Positions 53,842 to 62,187 of a stretch of 64,000 nt of DNA are shown in pieces (the first letter of the stretch is position 1; each line of letters begins with the position of its first letter). The notes under the pieces are model-generated. The model was not told the DNA's origin and did no database searches. It saw only the letters and a program-made list of their open reading frames with translations. The position numbers and the translations under genes are program-made. The stretch is from Obesumbacterium proteus (GTDB lineage Bacteria > Pseudomonadota > Gammaproteobacteria > Enterobacterales > Enterobacteriaceae). Location: NCBI RefSeq assembly GCF_001586165.1, contig NZ_CP014608.1, forward strand, positions 1,116,001 through 1,180,000, given 5' to 3'.

Positions 53842-55551
53842 TTACTCCTCATCTCGGTCTGCAAGCACGGCACCTTGCGCCGCAGGCAGTGCCCAGCGGC
53901 GATATAAACGCAGGAATCCACGTGGTACCTGTTTTTCAATCGGTACCCAATGCTGACGGCGTTTTGCTAACGTGGCTTGGTCAACGTTCAGCGTGAGTTC
54001 GCGGGTAGGAATATTGATGGTGATGATGTCGCCATTTTCGACCAATGCCAGATCGCCGCCGTCACTGGCTTCGGGTGAAATGTGGCCAACAAACAGCCCG
54101 CGGTTGGAGCCGGAGAAGCGGCCATCGGTGATCAACGCACAGCTATCAGAAAGCCCCATACCTTCTAGATGTTTCATGGGCTTATACATTTCTGGCATAC
54201 CCGGCCCGCCTTTGGGGCCTTCATAGCGCAGAACCAGCACGCTGCCCGGGGCGATATCGCCGGAAAGAATGGCATCAACCGATTCTTGCTCGCTGTTGAA
54301 CACGACCGCAGGGCCGCTGAACGTCATCAGGTGTTCAGGTACGGCAGCTGGTTTAACTACGCAGCCGAGCGGCGATAAGTTGCCATGTAAGACGGCAACC
54401 CCTGCCTCATTGCGTACCGGAATGGCCAATGTGTGAATGACTTCAGGGCGATGACTGACTGGAACCTGAGCCAGCCATTCGCCTTTGGTTTGTCCATTGA
54501 CGGTCAGCGCGTTGAGATCCATCAGCGACGCGATCTCTTTTTCAACTGCGGCCACGCCGCCTGCCTCCCAGAAATCGATCATGTCGTATTCCGATGCGGG
54601 GTAGAGCGACGCGACGAGCGGAACCTGATGGCTTAACTTATCGAAGTCTGACAGCGGTAGATGACCGTATTCCCCTTCGTAATGAATCGCCTGTAAATGT
54701 AGGATCGCGTTGGTTGAACCGCCGGTTGCCAGCAGATAAATCATGGCGTTACGGATCGACTGCGGTGTGATAATTTGCCGCGCATTGACGCCGCGTTTGA
54801 CTAAGTCAACGGCGGTTTGGCCGGTGCGGAAAGCGCATTCACGACGCGCTTGAGAGATGGCGGGAAGCATCGCGCTACCCGGCAAACTCATGCCTAACAC
54901 CTCTGAGATACTGCACATCGTATTGGCGGTGCCATACATGGTGCAGGAGCCTGGGCCGGGCTCGGCGATATCTTCAATATGTCGGAACTCAGCTTCGTCG
55001 ATTTCACCACGTTTTTTCCAGCCGATAGCCTCGGTAACGATATTGCCGTCCCAATGTTTGCCGTGATATTCCGCCGGATACATTGGACCACCGTTAACCA
55101 GAATGGCCGGAATATCCAGACGTGCTGCGGCCATGAGCATGGCGGGAACAATTTTGTCACAGGAGCCGAGCAGCACCATGCCGTCAAAACGGTGGGCGCG
55201 CATCATCACTTCGATTGAGCTGGCGATCACTTCGCGGGCCGCAAGAATGTAGCGCATGCCCAAATGCCCTTCGGCAATACCGTCGCAGGGTGCAATGGTG
55301 CCAAAGACCATGCCAACGCCGCCGGCTTCATCAATTCCTTTCAGCACTTCGGCGGTAAGCTCATTGAGGTTCGCATGACCAGCCGTAGCGTTGGTATAGC
55401 TGTTCACGACCGCAATAACCGGACGACGCAACTGTTCGTCCGTATGCCCCATTGATTTGTACAGCGCGCGTTTAAGCGCACCGTCATCGCCGCTCAGTAC
55501 TGGGTTAAAATGACCATCACCACAGGTGCCACAGCTTTTACATCCACTCAT
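53842..55551 (-). CDS. IlvD/Edd-family aldonate dehydratase
   Basis: A 569-residue Fe-S dehydratase. The three cluster cysteines are C89 (IAPCDGIAEGH), C131 (GSCDKIVPAM) and C203 (GPGSCTMYGTANTM); the C-terminal ALITDGRFSG and GHISPEA blocks are family hallmarks. The N-terminus has an unusual CKSCGTC run (C4, C7, C10). In this operon it would convert an aldonate to its 2-keto-3-deoxy form, taking the place of the enolase-type galactonate dehydratase DgoD of E. coli. True IlvD is unlikely because no branched-chain genes are near. AGAGG ribosome site upstream. Confidence 0.85.
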   Translation of the reverse strand: MSGCKSCGTCGDGHFNPVLSGDDGALKRALYKSMGHTDEQLRRPVIAVVNSYTNATAGHANLNELTAEVLKGIDEAGGVGMVFGTIAPCDGIAEGHLGMRYILAAREVIASSIEVMMRAHRFDGMVLLGSCDKIVPAMLMAAARLDIPAILVNGGPMYPAEYHGKHWDGNIVTEAIGWKKRGEIDEAEFRHIEDIAEPGPGSCTMYGTANTMCSISEVLGMSLPGSAMLPAISQARRECAFRTGQTAVDLVKRGVNARQIITPQSIRNAMIYLLATGGSTNAILHLQAIHYEGEYGHLPLSDFDKLSHQVPLVASLYPASEYDMIDFWEAGGVAAVEKEIASLMDLNALTVNGQTKGEWLAQVPVSHRPEVIHTLAIPVRNEAGVAVLHGNLSPLGCVVKPAAVPEHLMTFSGPAVVFNSEQESVDAILSGDIAPGSVLVLRYEGPKGGPGMPEMYKPMKHLEGMGLSDSCALITDGRFSGSNRGLFVGHISPEASDGGDLALVENGDIITINIPTRELTLNVDQATLAKRRQHWVPIEKQVPRGFLRLYRRWALPAAQGAVLADRDEE

Positions 55552-55598
55552 AAACTGCCTCTTTTCAATAACGATACAACGCCTACTGCGCTTTGCAT

Positions 55599-56945
55599 TT
55601 AGGGTCTGCTTGCATCACGGCGGGGATTAACCAGCTTGGCTGGTAACAAAAACATCAGGGGAGCGCACAGCAATAAAAATGCGGCGAGGATATACAGCCC
55701 GACATTGGTGCTGCCGGTGTTGTCTTTGAGCCAACCAAGAACCGTAGGGCCAAAGAATCCAGCCAGATTGCCGACTGAGTTAACTAATGCGATACCCGCA
55801 GCGGCAGCGGTGCCAGACAGCAACGTACCGGGAAGGCTGATATAGGTTGGGATCAGCGCCAAGGTGCCGGACATCGCCAAACATATCCACGCCATCATCC
55901 ATACGGTTGAGCCGCTGCAATATGCACTGAGCGTAAGTCCCACCGCACCGAGTACGGCAGGAATAGCAATGTGCCAGCGCCGCTCGCAGTGCAGATCGGA
56001 GTGATGGCTGTTCCACACCATGAAGATGGCACCGAAAACATAAGGTAGCGCGGCGAGTAAACCGATATGGAAATCGTCACTCACGCCAGAACTTTTAATG
56101 ATTGAAGGAAGCCAGAAGTTGATGCCGTAGTAGCCAATATTGAAGCTGAAAAAAATCAGCGCCAGTAGCCAGACATAGCCATTACGAAACATCATTTTTA
56201 GGCTTTGTGGTGGCTTACCTTCGTTCGCTTTCAGGCTGCGTTGACGGTCGATCTCAAGATCGTCGGTGACGACCTGTTTTTCATCATCGCTAAGCCAACG
56301 GGCGGATTTCACGTCGTTGTCGAGATAGCGTAATACCACGAAGGCCAACAAGAATGAGGGGATTGCTTCGACCACAAACAGCCATTGCCAGTTATGCAGG
56401 CCTTCAACGCCTTCAAACGCTTTTAGAATAAAACCAGACAGCGGGCTGCCGATGATGGTGGATAGCGGTGTGACGAGAATAAACAACCCCAGCGTGCGCG
56501 CCGAACGCCACGACGGAAACCACAGCGTGAGATAAAACACGATGCCGGGGAAGAATCCTGCTTCTGCCACACCTAGCAGGAAACGAAGTACGTAGAACTG
56601 AGTGGGTGTTTTTACGAAGATCATCGCAGCCGATAGTACTGCCCAACTGATCATGATCCGTGCGATCCAAAAGCGCGGGCCAAAACGCTGCATCAGCAGA
56701 TTACTTGGCAGCTCAAACAGAAAGTAGCCGATGAAGAAGATCCCTGCGCCGACGCCATACACGGTATCGCTGAAGCTGAGTGCATCCTGCATATGCAGTT
56801 TGGCAAAACCGACGTTCACGCGATCTAAATAGGCGAAGAAATAGCACAGGATCAAAAACGGAATGAGGCGGCGGGTAATTTTGTTATATACCGCGGCGAT
56901 CCTTTTTTCATTTTCAGAGGTATTACTGATGTCCAAAGCTGTCAT
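55599..56945 (-). CDS. MFS transporter, anion:cation symporter (ACS) family
   Basis: A 448-residue, 12-segment major facilitator of the ACS family, which carries aldonates, hexuronates and tartrate (DgoT, RhmT and LgoT are relatives). YLDRVNVGFA near residue 40, the loop GPRFWIARIMISWA near 90 and LLGVAEAGFFPGIVFYLTLWFP near 125 are typical. A long central loop (about 205-250) is charged. It lies between the GalP-like porter and the dehydratase, so it probably imports the aldonate that the dehydratase uses. Confidence 0.82.
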   Translation of the reverse strand: MTALDISNTSENEKRIAAVYNKITRRLIPFLILCYFFAYLDRVNVGFAKLHMQDALSFSDTVYGVGAGIFFIGYFLFELPSNLLMQRFGPRFWIARIMISWAVLSAAMIFVKTPTQFYVLRFLLGVAEAGFFPGIVFYLTLWFPSWRSARTLGLFILVTPLSTIIGSPLSGFILKAFEGVEGLHNWQWLFVVEAIPSFLLAFVVLRYLDNDVKSARWLSDDEKQVVTDDLEIDRQRSLKANEGKPPQSLKMMFRNGYVWLLALIFFSFNIGYYGINFWLPSIIKSSGVSDDFHIGLLAALPYVFGAIFMVWNSHHSDLHCERRWHIAIPAVLGAVGLTLSAYCSGSTVWMMAWICLAMSGTLALIPTYISLPGTLLSGTAAAAGIALVNSVGNLAGFFGPTVLGWLKDNTGSTNVGLYILAAFLLLCAPLMFLLPAKLVNPRRDASRP

Positions 56946-56996
56946 GGGTGACCTCGACGAAACAAAAATAATCGTGAATTAAAAATTAATCATGAG

Positions 56997-58397
56997 TTAG
57001 AGCGCGCTGCCGATGCTTCTCAGCGGTGAGCCAGCCATTAGCTTTTTCTCGATGTTTTCCAAAGAGATATTTTTAGTTTCAGGGACAAACAGCAGGGTAA
57101 GCACGATGCAAACCACGTTGAGCCCGGCATAGAGCCAGAAGGTGCCAGCGCTGCCGATGGTGTCGATGAGCGTGAGGAAAGTGGCGCCGATGATCATATT
57201 GGCGATCCAGTTGGCCATGGTGGAGCACGTGACACCAAAATCACGACCGGCCAGCGGTTGGATCTCGGAACAGAGCACCCAGATCAGCGGGCCTGCGCTC
57301 ATGGCAAAGCCGACGATAAAGATCAGCAATAGCGTGACGGCGGTGTATTGCTCTGTGGCACTGGTGATGCCAACAAAGAACATATAGCCCATTGCTGCCA
57401 TGCAGATCGCCATCACGCTAAAGCCGAGTTTGAGGATCGGTTTACGTCCCCAGCGATCGACCAAGCCAATCGCAATAAAGGTGGCGAGCACGTTGGTGAG
57501 TCCAGCAATAACGGTTCCCCACATTTGCTGCTCGGTAGAGGCAAATCCAGCAATGGCGAAGATCTTCGGTGCGTAATACATGATCACGGTCATGCCGGTG
57601 AACTGCTGCATAAACTGCAATAAAATGCCCAAGTAGGTGGAGCGGCGGAAATGGCTATTGGCGCGGAATAACTGCCAGCCGCGCTGCTTTATCTGCACGC
57701 TTTGGCGAATGGCTTCGAGTTCGGCATGGGCTTCTGTGTGGGTGGAACGCAGCAATAGCAGAACTTTTTCCGCCAGCGCATGTTTGTCTTTCATCATCAG
57801 CCAGCGAGGGCTTTCAGGCAGCGTCAGCACGCCGATAAATAGAATCAGGGCAGGAATGGTGATAACGCCCAGCATCCAACGCCAGTTACCGCTGGCGCTG
57901 AGCGCCGTATCGGATAAAAAGGCGGCTAAAATCCCAATGGTGATCATCAACTGATACAGGGAAATCATGCTGCCGCGGATGTGTTCTGGTGCGATTTCAG
58001 ACAGATAGAGCGGGGCCACAAATGAAGCCACGCCAACCGCCGCGCCGAGTAAAAAACGCGAAATAATCAGCATCTGCAAATCACCCGCCAGCGCACAGCC
58101 AATCGAACCGACAACAAATAAAACAGAGCCGATGAGCAACGTTTTTTTACGTCCAATTCGGGTACAAAGCGGGCCACTGCATAATGCGCCGAGCGCCGCG
58201 CCTAACATCATGATGCTGACAACCATCTCTTGCTGGTGGCTGCTAAGGGCGAATTCTTTGGCTAAGAACGGGAGCGCTCCGGCAATCACGCCCATATCGA
58301 GGCCGAAGAGCAAACCAGCCAGTGCAGCTAAAAAACAGATCAGCAATGTTTGCCGATTGGTATGGGGTACAGACTGCGGAATTGAATGCGTAGTCAT
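56997..58397 (-). CDS. MFS sugar:proton symporter, GalP/AraE type
   Basis: A 466-residue, 12-segment sugar porter. Signatures: LLFGLDMGVIAGALP near residue 30, GRKKTLLIGS near 85, PESPRWLMM near 195, QQFTGMTVIMYYAPKIF near 265, VDRWGRKP near 305 and PETKN near 440. It is close to E. coli GalP and AraE throughout, so galactose, arabinose or a related aldose is the likely substrate. Inside this operon it would bring in the free sugar for the SDR dehydrogenase. GAGG ribosome site upstream of the ATG. Confidence 0.85.
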   Translation of the reverse strand: MTTHSIPQSVPHTNRQTLLICFLAALAGLLFGLDMGVIAGALPFLAKEFALSSHQQEMVVSIMMLGAALGALCSGPLCTRIGRKKTLLIGSVLFVVGSIGCALAGDLQMLIISRFLLGAAVGVASFVAPLYLSEIAPEHIRGSMISLYQLMITIGILAAFLSDTALSASGNWRWMLGVITIPALILFIGVLTLPESPRWLMMKDKHALAEKVLLLLRSTHTEAHAELEAIRQSVQIKQRGWQLFRANSHFRRSTYLGILLQFMQQFTGMTVIMYYAPKIFAIAGFASTEQQMWGTVIAGLTNVLATFIAIGLVDRWGRKPILKLGFSVMAICMAAMGYMFFVGITSATEQYTAVTLLLIFIVGFAMSAGPLIWVLCSEIQPLAGRDFGVTCSTMANWIANMIIGATFLTLIDTIGSAGTFWLYAGLNVVCIVLTLLFVPETKNISLENIEKKLMAGSPLRSIGSAL

Positions 58398-58424
58398 GGT
58401 AAGCCTCTAAAATAATTAATTGTT

Positions 58425-59303
58425 TTAATGATTATTTAGGGTGAACAGCGTGGCTTGCTGCCCGGTGTAGGAGGTTTGATAACGTAAAAGTGCGCCCTCA
58501 GTGTTTGCAGGCTCGACGAGCCCATCAGACGCTGAAGTGATATAGAGATCGTGGAAATCTGGCCCGCCGAAGGCACCGCTTGTCGGTTGAGTGACGGGAA
58601 GTGAATAGGTTGCCAGCCATTCAGGTGCGGCATCGCCCAAGCGGTAGGCGGTAATACAGGCACTTCCCCAGCAGGCATTGAGCAATATTCCGTTATGCGT
58701 AAGCGCTGAACCGTCGGCCAGCAATGAAGTGATCGGCCATTCGTGGAGCGTGCTTTCGCTCATGTGCTGAGCATCACTACGGCAAAAACAATGGCGAAAA
58801 GTATCGACAAACCAAGCGTGTCTGCCGTGCCAGACCAGCGTATTGGGAACATGCTGCCCGCTGAGCATTTTTTCTGGCTGGGCGCAGCCGTAGCGAAAGC
58901 GATACCAGCTGCCGATGGCTAACTGAGCGGTTTTATCCATGGTGCTGAACCACAGCGAGCCATCTGGTGCAATGGCCGCTTCGTTCGGGCGTGTTCGGTT
59001 ATCTTCAGGCCAGCAGCACAATGCGCGATAGCTTTGCTGGCGATAGTCGTACAGCATCACGCCCTGTGTGGTGACCAGCAGAAATTGTTCAGGTTCGGTC
59101 GTAAGCAGCGCGGCGCTACAGAGAAAAGGTAATGTGTGGATCTCGATACGTTCATCCTGCTGCGGCCAAAAGCGCAGCAGGCGGTGCTGCAAAATATCCA
59201 CCCAGATCAGCGACTGAGAGCGGAAACACCACACTGGAGACTCCCCGAGCGTGGCGCGGTAATCGCCGACAATAGACGGATTTTGCAGCGCGTTGAGGTT
59301 CAT
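58425..59303 (-). CDS. SMP-30/gluconolactonase-family sugar lactonase
   Basis: A 292-residue six-bladed beta-propeller lactonase with a divalent metal site. Metal ligand E21 lies in LGESPVW; RPNEAAIAPDGSLW near residue 105 and SGAFGGPDFHDLYITSA near 242 are the family blocks. It hydrolyses aldono-1,5- or 1,4-lactones to the open aldonate. The gene start overlaps the dgoA stop by four bases (ATGA). It links the SDR dehydrogenase product to the dehydratase substrate in the same operon. Confidence 0.85.
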   Translation of the reverse strand: MNLNALQNPSIVGDYRATLGESPVWCFRSQSLIWVDILQHRLLRFWPQQDERIEIHTLPFLCSAALLTTEPEQFLLVTTQGVMLYDYRQQSYRALCCWPEDNRTRPNEAAIAPDGSLWFSTMDKTAQLAIGSWYRFRYGCAQPEKMLSGQHVPNTLVWHGRHAWFVDTFRHCFCRSDAQHMSESTLHEWPITSLLADGSALTHNGILLNACWGSACITAYRLGDAAPEWLATYSLPVTQPTSGAFGGPDFHDLYITSASDGLVEPANTEGALLRYQTSYTGQQATLFTLNNH

Positions 59304-59950
59304 TTTTTATCAGCCTGATGCCAAGCGTCGTGATAGGCCTTCGCTCGTTCACGTAGCGTGGTTAGCGAAATTCCCGGCTGATATAAGCCGCCACCTAAGC
59401 CAAAACCACGCGCGCCAGACTGCCTGTAGCTACGCATTTGCTCGGCGTCAGGATGAATCCCGCCCACGGGAAGACAAACAGCTTCTGCGGGTAAAACAGC
59501 TCGCATCGCTTTAACGATCGCGGGCGTTATCAGCTCCGCGGGAAAGAGCTTGAGCGCACTGGCTCCCGCACGCAGTGCAGTAAATGCTTCACTCGGCGTT
59601 GCGATGCCGGGCAGGCTGGTAAGCCCTAACTCACCGCTGGCGCGGATAACCGAAGAGTCCATATTCGGTGAGATAATCAACTGCCCACCGGCATCAGCGA
59701 CCTGATGAACCTGATGCTCGGTGAGTACCGTTCCGGCCCCAACGAATCCACGACTACCGACGGTCTTCGCCATAATCGCAATAGATTCGAATGGCTGAGG
59801 GCTATTAAGCGGCACTTCCAAATAGGTAAAACCGCATTCAAGCAGCGTTTCCGCCACGCCCTGCGCTTCTTCAGGCGTAACCCCGCGCAAGATAGCGATT
59901 AGCGGCAATGAACACTGCTGCCAGCGAGATGCAAAGCTAAGGTAGTTCAT
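59300..59950 (-). CDS. dgoA: 2-dehydro-3-deoxy-6-phosphogalactonate aldolase
   Basis: A 216-residue KDPG/KDPGal aldolase (class I, Eda/DgoA family). LPLIAILRGVTPEEA at residues 15-29, LEVPLNSPQPFESI near 44, and the Schiff-base lysine in ALKLFPAELITP near residue 132 are visible; the LNSPQ motif is the DgoA rather than the Eda form. It cleaves KDPGal to pyruvate and glyceraldehyde-3-phosphate. Four-base ATGA overlaps join it to dgoK upstream and to the lactonase downstream. Confidence 0.9.
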   Translation of the reverse strand: MNYLSFASRWQQCSLPLIAILRGVTPEEAQGVAETLLECGFTYLEVPLNSPQPFESIAIMAKTVGSRGFVGAGTVLTEHQVHQVADAGGQLIISPNMDSSVIRASGELGLTSLPGIATPSEAFTALRAGASALKLFPAELITPAIVKAMRAVLPAEAVCLPVGGIHPDAEQMRSYRQSGARGFGLGGGLYQPGISLTTLRERAKAYHDAWHQADKK

Positions 59951-60846
59951 GCGAATGCTCCGTCTAAGGATTGATAGATTTTGTTCATGCCGTGGATAAA
60001 GCAGCTATCGCCATCGACAGAGATCAACGTGATGCCAAGCAGGCTGGCTGCGCGCATATAGCGCTCAGAAAGTGCTGGTGAACCGACGATCCACGCTTGG
60101 GTTTCTGATAAAGCAGCTAGCTCTGAGCCAATGAGCAATCCAGATAGATAGCTAGCAACCTGAGCCGCGTTGATGACGCCGCCGAGTTTTAACGTGCGCG
60201 CAGAGAAGAGGGCGTTGCTGAGATACGGGGCAGTTTGTGCATTCTGCACCCCAAGGACGAAGGCAGAATTATCTTCACGAGGCTCCGGTAAATCCTTGCC
60301 TAGCAGTGAATGGTTCAGCATTACGGCGTAGATTTCGCCGGTCATAAACGTGTTGAAGTGCAGAATACGGTCGTGATCAAGCGTGGCGTGTTTGCTGTGC
60401 GTACCCGGCAAAATAACCCGATGGCGTTCCTGCGGATATTGGGCTGCCAATCCAATCAGCTGGATTTCCTCGCCACGCATGACATCCGGTAAACCGAAGT
60501 CGTTCACACCGCAGGCTCCGGCGACAATCCGACAAGGGCTTCCCCATGAGGTAACAACCTGTGCGGTTTGCTGAGCAAAACGTTGGCCACCGGCGGGTAA
60601 TTCAACATAAGGCACTTCTTGCCAACCCTGCTGTGAGCCGACCATTCCCGCCATGAGCAAAGGAAGGTTAGGGTGTTGTGCCAACCACGGGGCAATCAGA
60701 GGTAAAAGCGCAGCGTCAAACTGGCGATTGGGCACGCTAAGCAGCCCGCAATGTGCGCTGACGCTATCAATGCATTGGTTATGGTTCATCAGGAACGCAC
60801 GAAAATTTGAGGTTCCCCAGTCGATCGCAATCCAGTGGTTATCCAT
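59947..60846 (-). CDS. dgoK: 2-dehydro-3-deoxygalactonokinase
   Basis: Phosphorylates KDGal to KDPGal for DgoA. The 299-residue protein has the ASKHA-type N-terminal phosphate motif WIAIDWGTSNFRAFL, LLMAGMVGSQQGW near residue 69, VMRGEEIQLIG near 130, PGTHSKHA near 154 and LSGLLIGSEL near 241. The ATG at 60846 is preferred over an upstream in-frame TTG at 60867. First structural gene of the operon, 116 bases after the regulator, with an operator-like palindrome right before it. Confidence 0.9.
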   Translation of the reverse strand: MDNHWIAIDWGTSNFRAFLMNHNQCIDSVSAHCGLLSVPNRQFDAALLPLIAPWLAQHPNLPLLMAGMVGSQQGWQEVPYVELPAGGQRFAQQTAQVVTSWGSPCRIVAGACGVNDFGLPDVMRGEEIQLIGLAAQYPQERHRVILPGTHSKHATLDHDRILHFNTFMTGEIYAVMLNHSLLGKDLPEPREDNSAFVLGVQNAQTAPYLSNALFSARTLKLGGVINAAQVASYLSGLLIGSELAALSETQAWIVGSPALSERYMRAASLLGITLISVDGDSCFIHGMNKIYQSLDGAFA

Positions 60847-60866
60847 TCTTGACTCACAACATATCA

Positions 60867-60885
60867 ATTCTTGTATGACAAGAAT
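60867..60885. promoter_or_regulatory. Candidate GntR operator before dgoK
   Basis: ATTCTTG-TATGA-CAAGAAT has perfect 7-bp arms; its core TTGT-N3-ACAA resembles sites of FadR-subfamily GntR regulators. It lies 21 bases upstream of the dgoK start, where bound repressor would block transcription. Confidence 0.6.
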
Positions 60886-60962
60886 AATGGCGAAAAAATA
60901 ACCCTAGATCTGTGAAGGAGATCGAAAGTTAGCTACGCGTGAGGAAGAATGATGAAAAAAGC

Positions 60963-61694
60963 CTAGAAAAAGTGCTGATACTTTTCTGGGATTTCACGCC
61001 AAATATGCTTATGGGCTGCGCTCAATAAGATGTGGCGCATGCATTGGCGAGCTGTATCTGCCTGTTTTAAGCGGATAGCTTCAAACAGATCGCGATGCTG
61101 CTGGACGGCGTCTTGGGTTAATTGGAGATCGTCTTCCAGCGTTTGTTTGAATGACAACAGCATGGCGGCAGAAAGCGCGTTGCCTACGGAGGCGAGAAAA
61201 GGGTTATGGCAGGCGCGCAGCACCGCAGTATGAAAGGCCAAATCGCCGCGCTCAAACTGCTCTGCGGAGTTATTTTTTTGCCCCGCTTGCATGGTAGTCC
61301 AAGCATCTTCGATGGCGGCTAAATCATGGCCGTTAGCGTTAAGCGCTGCCATTGCCGCAACGTCGGGTTCGAAGATGAGGCGAGTTAGCATCAGTTGCTC
61401 AACCAGTTCGGATTCAATGCCAACGTCTTCTAACCAAGAGAGAACTTCGGCATCCAGAAAGCTCCACTGCTCACGCGGTGTGACCGTGCTGCGGCGTTTA
61501 GCCTGAATCAGCAGCATACCTTTGGCTCCCAGCACCTGAAGCGCATTTCTTACCGACGTTCTTGAGGCGTCGTACTGCTGCGCCAGTTCATGCTCGCCGG
61601 GGATCGCCATACCTTCTGCCAACTCGCCACGAATGATACGAATAGCGAGATCACGAGTGATTGATTCAGAAACAGAAGACGTTGGTTTGCTCAT
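60963..61694 (-). CDS. GntR-family (FadR/FCD) regulator of the sugar operon
   Basis: A 243-residue transcription factor: winged helix-turn-helix at about residues 10-75 (IIRGELAEGMAIPGEHELAQQYDASRTSVRNAL), then an FCD effector domain (about 90-235) whose metal-site histidines appear in DLAFHTAVLRACHNPFL and in QQHRDLFEAI. DgoR of E. coli is of this class and is induced by galactonate; this protein is the positional equivalent, but I cannot be sure of the effector. The start at 61694 (MSKPTSSV) has GAGAAAG upstream; a GTG at 61712 is the alternative. Confidence 0.82.
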   Translation of the reverse strand: MSKPTSSVSESITRDLAIRIIRGELAEGMAIPGEHELAQQYDASRTSVRNALQVLGAKGMLLIQAKRRSTVTPREQWSFLDAEVLSWLEDVGIESELVEQLMLTRLIFEPDVAAMAALNANGHDLAAIEDAWTTMQAGQKNNSAEQFERGDLAFHTAVLRACHNPFLASVGNALSAAMLLSFKQTLEDDLQLTQDAVQQHRDLFEAIRLKQADTARQCMRHILLSAAHKHIWREIPEKYQHFF

Positions 61695-61831
61695 GACTTT
61701 CTCGGTGGCCACTGTAAGTAGAAATAGATTTTAGATTGAACGGGATAAACATCATGCTCGCGCTATCTTAGCATTGTTACTTCTGAGGGGATATTGGTGA
61801 GAAATGAAGATGTTAGAGATGACTAGATAGC

Positions 61832-61869
61832 AAAAAGGCGCTTTATCTTGCGATAAAAGCGCCTTTTTT
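61832..61869. terminator. Bidirectional terminator between fis and the GntR gene
   Basis: AAAAAGGCGCTTTATC and GATAAA(A)GCGCCTTTTTT form a long stem with a TTGC loop. With A and T runs on both sides it ends fis on the minus strand and would also insulate the downstream regulator gene. Confidence 0.87.
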
Positions 61870-61890
61870 CAATACGTTAACTGATTAGTA

Positions 61891-62187
61891 TCAGTTCATG
61901 CCGTATTTTTTCAATTTCTTACGCAGAGTTCCGCGGTTAATTCCCATCATCAGCGCAGCGCGGGTTTGGTTACCGCGAGTGTACTGCATCACCATGTCTA
62001 ACAGTGGCTGTTCTACTTCAGCCAGTACCAGCTCATACAGATCATTAACGTCCTGACCATTCAGTTGAGCAAAATAGCCTTTCAGGGCTTGTTTAACCGA
62101 GTCACGCAGTGGCTTTTGAGTCACCTGGTCCTGGGAGTTTACGGTAGAAACGGTCAGTACGTCAGAATTTACGCGTTGTTCGAACAT
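61891..62187 (-). CDS. fis: DNA-binding protein Fis
   Basis: A 98-residue nucleoid protein that bends DNA, activates rRNA promoters and stimulates site-specific recombination. The sequence is essentially that of E. coli Fis: the N-terminal beta-hairpin arm (VNSQDQVTQKPLRDSV), helices A and B, and the C-terminal helix-turn-helix (about 74-95, RAALMMGINRGTLRKKLKKYG). It is the second gene of dusB-fis. Here its first 19 bases overlap the dusB 3' end. Confidence 0.97.
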   Translation of the reverse strand: MFEQRVNSDVLTVSTVNSQDQVTQKPLRDSVKQALKGYFAQLNGQDVNDLYELVLAEVEQPLLDMVMQYTRGNQTRAALMMGINRGTLRKKLKKYGMN

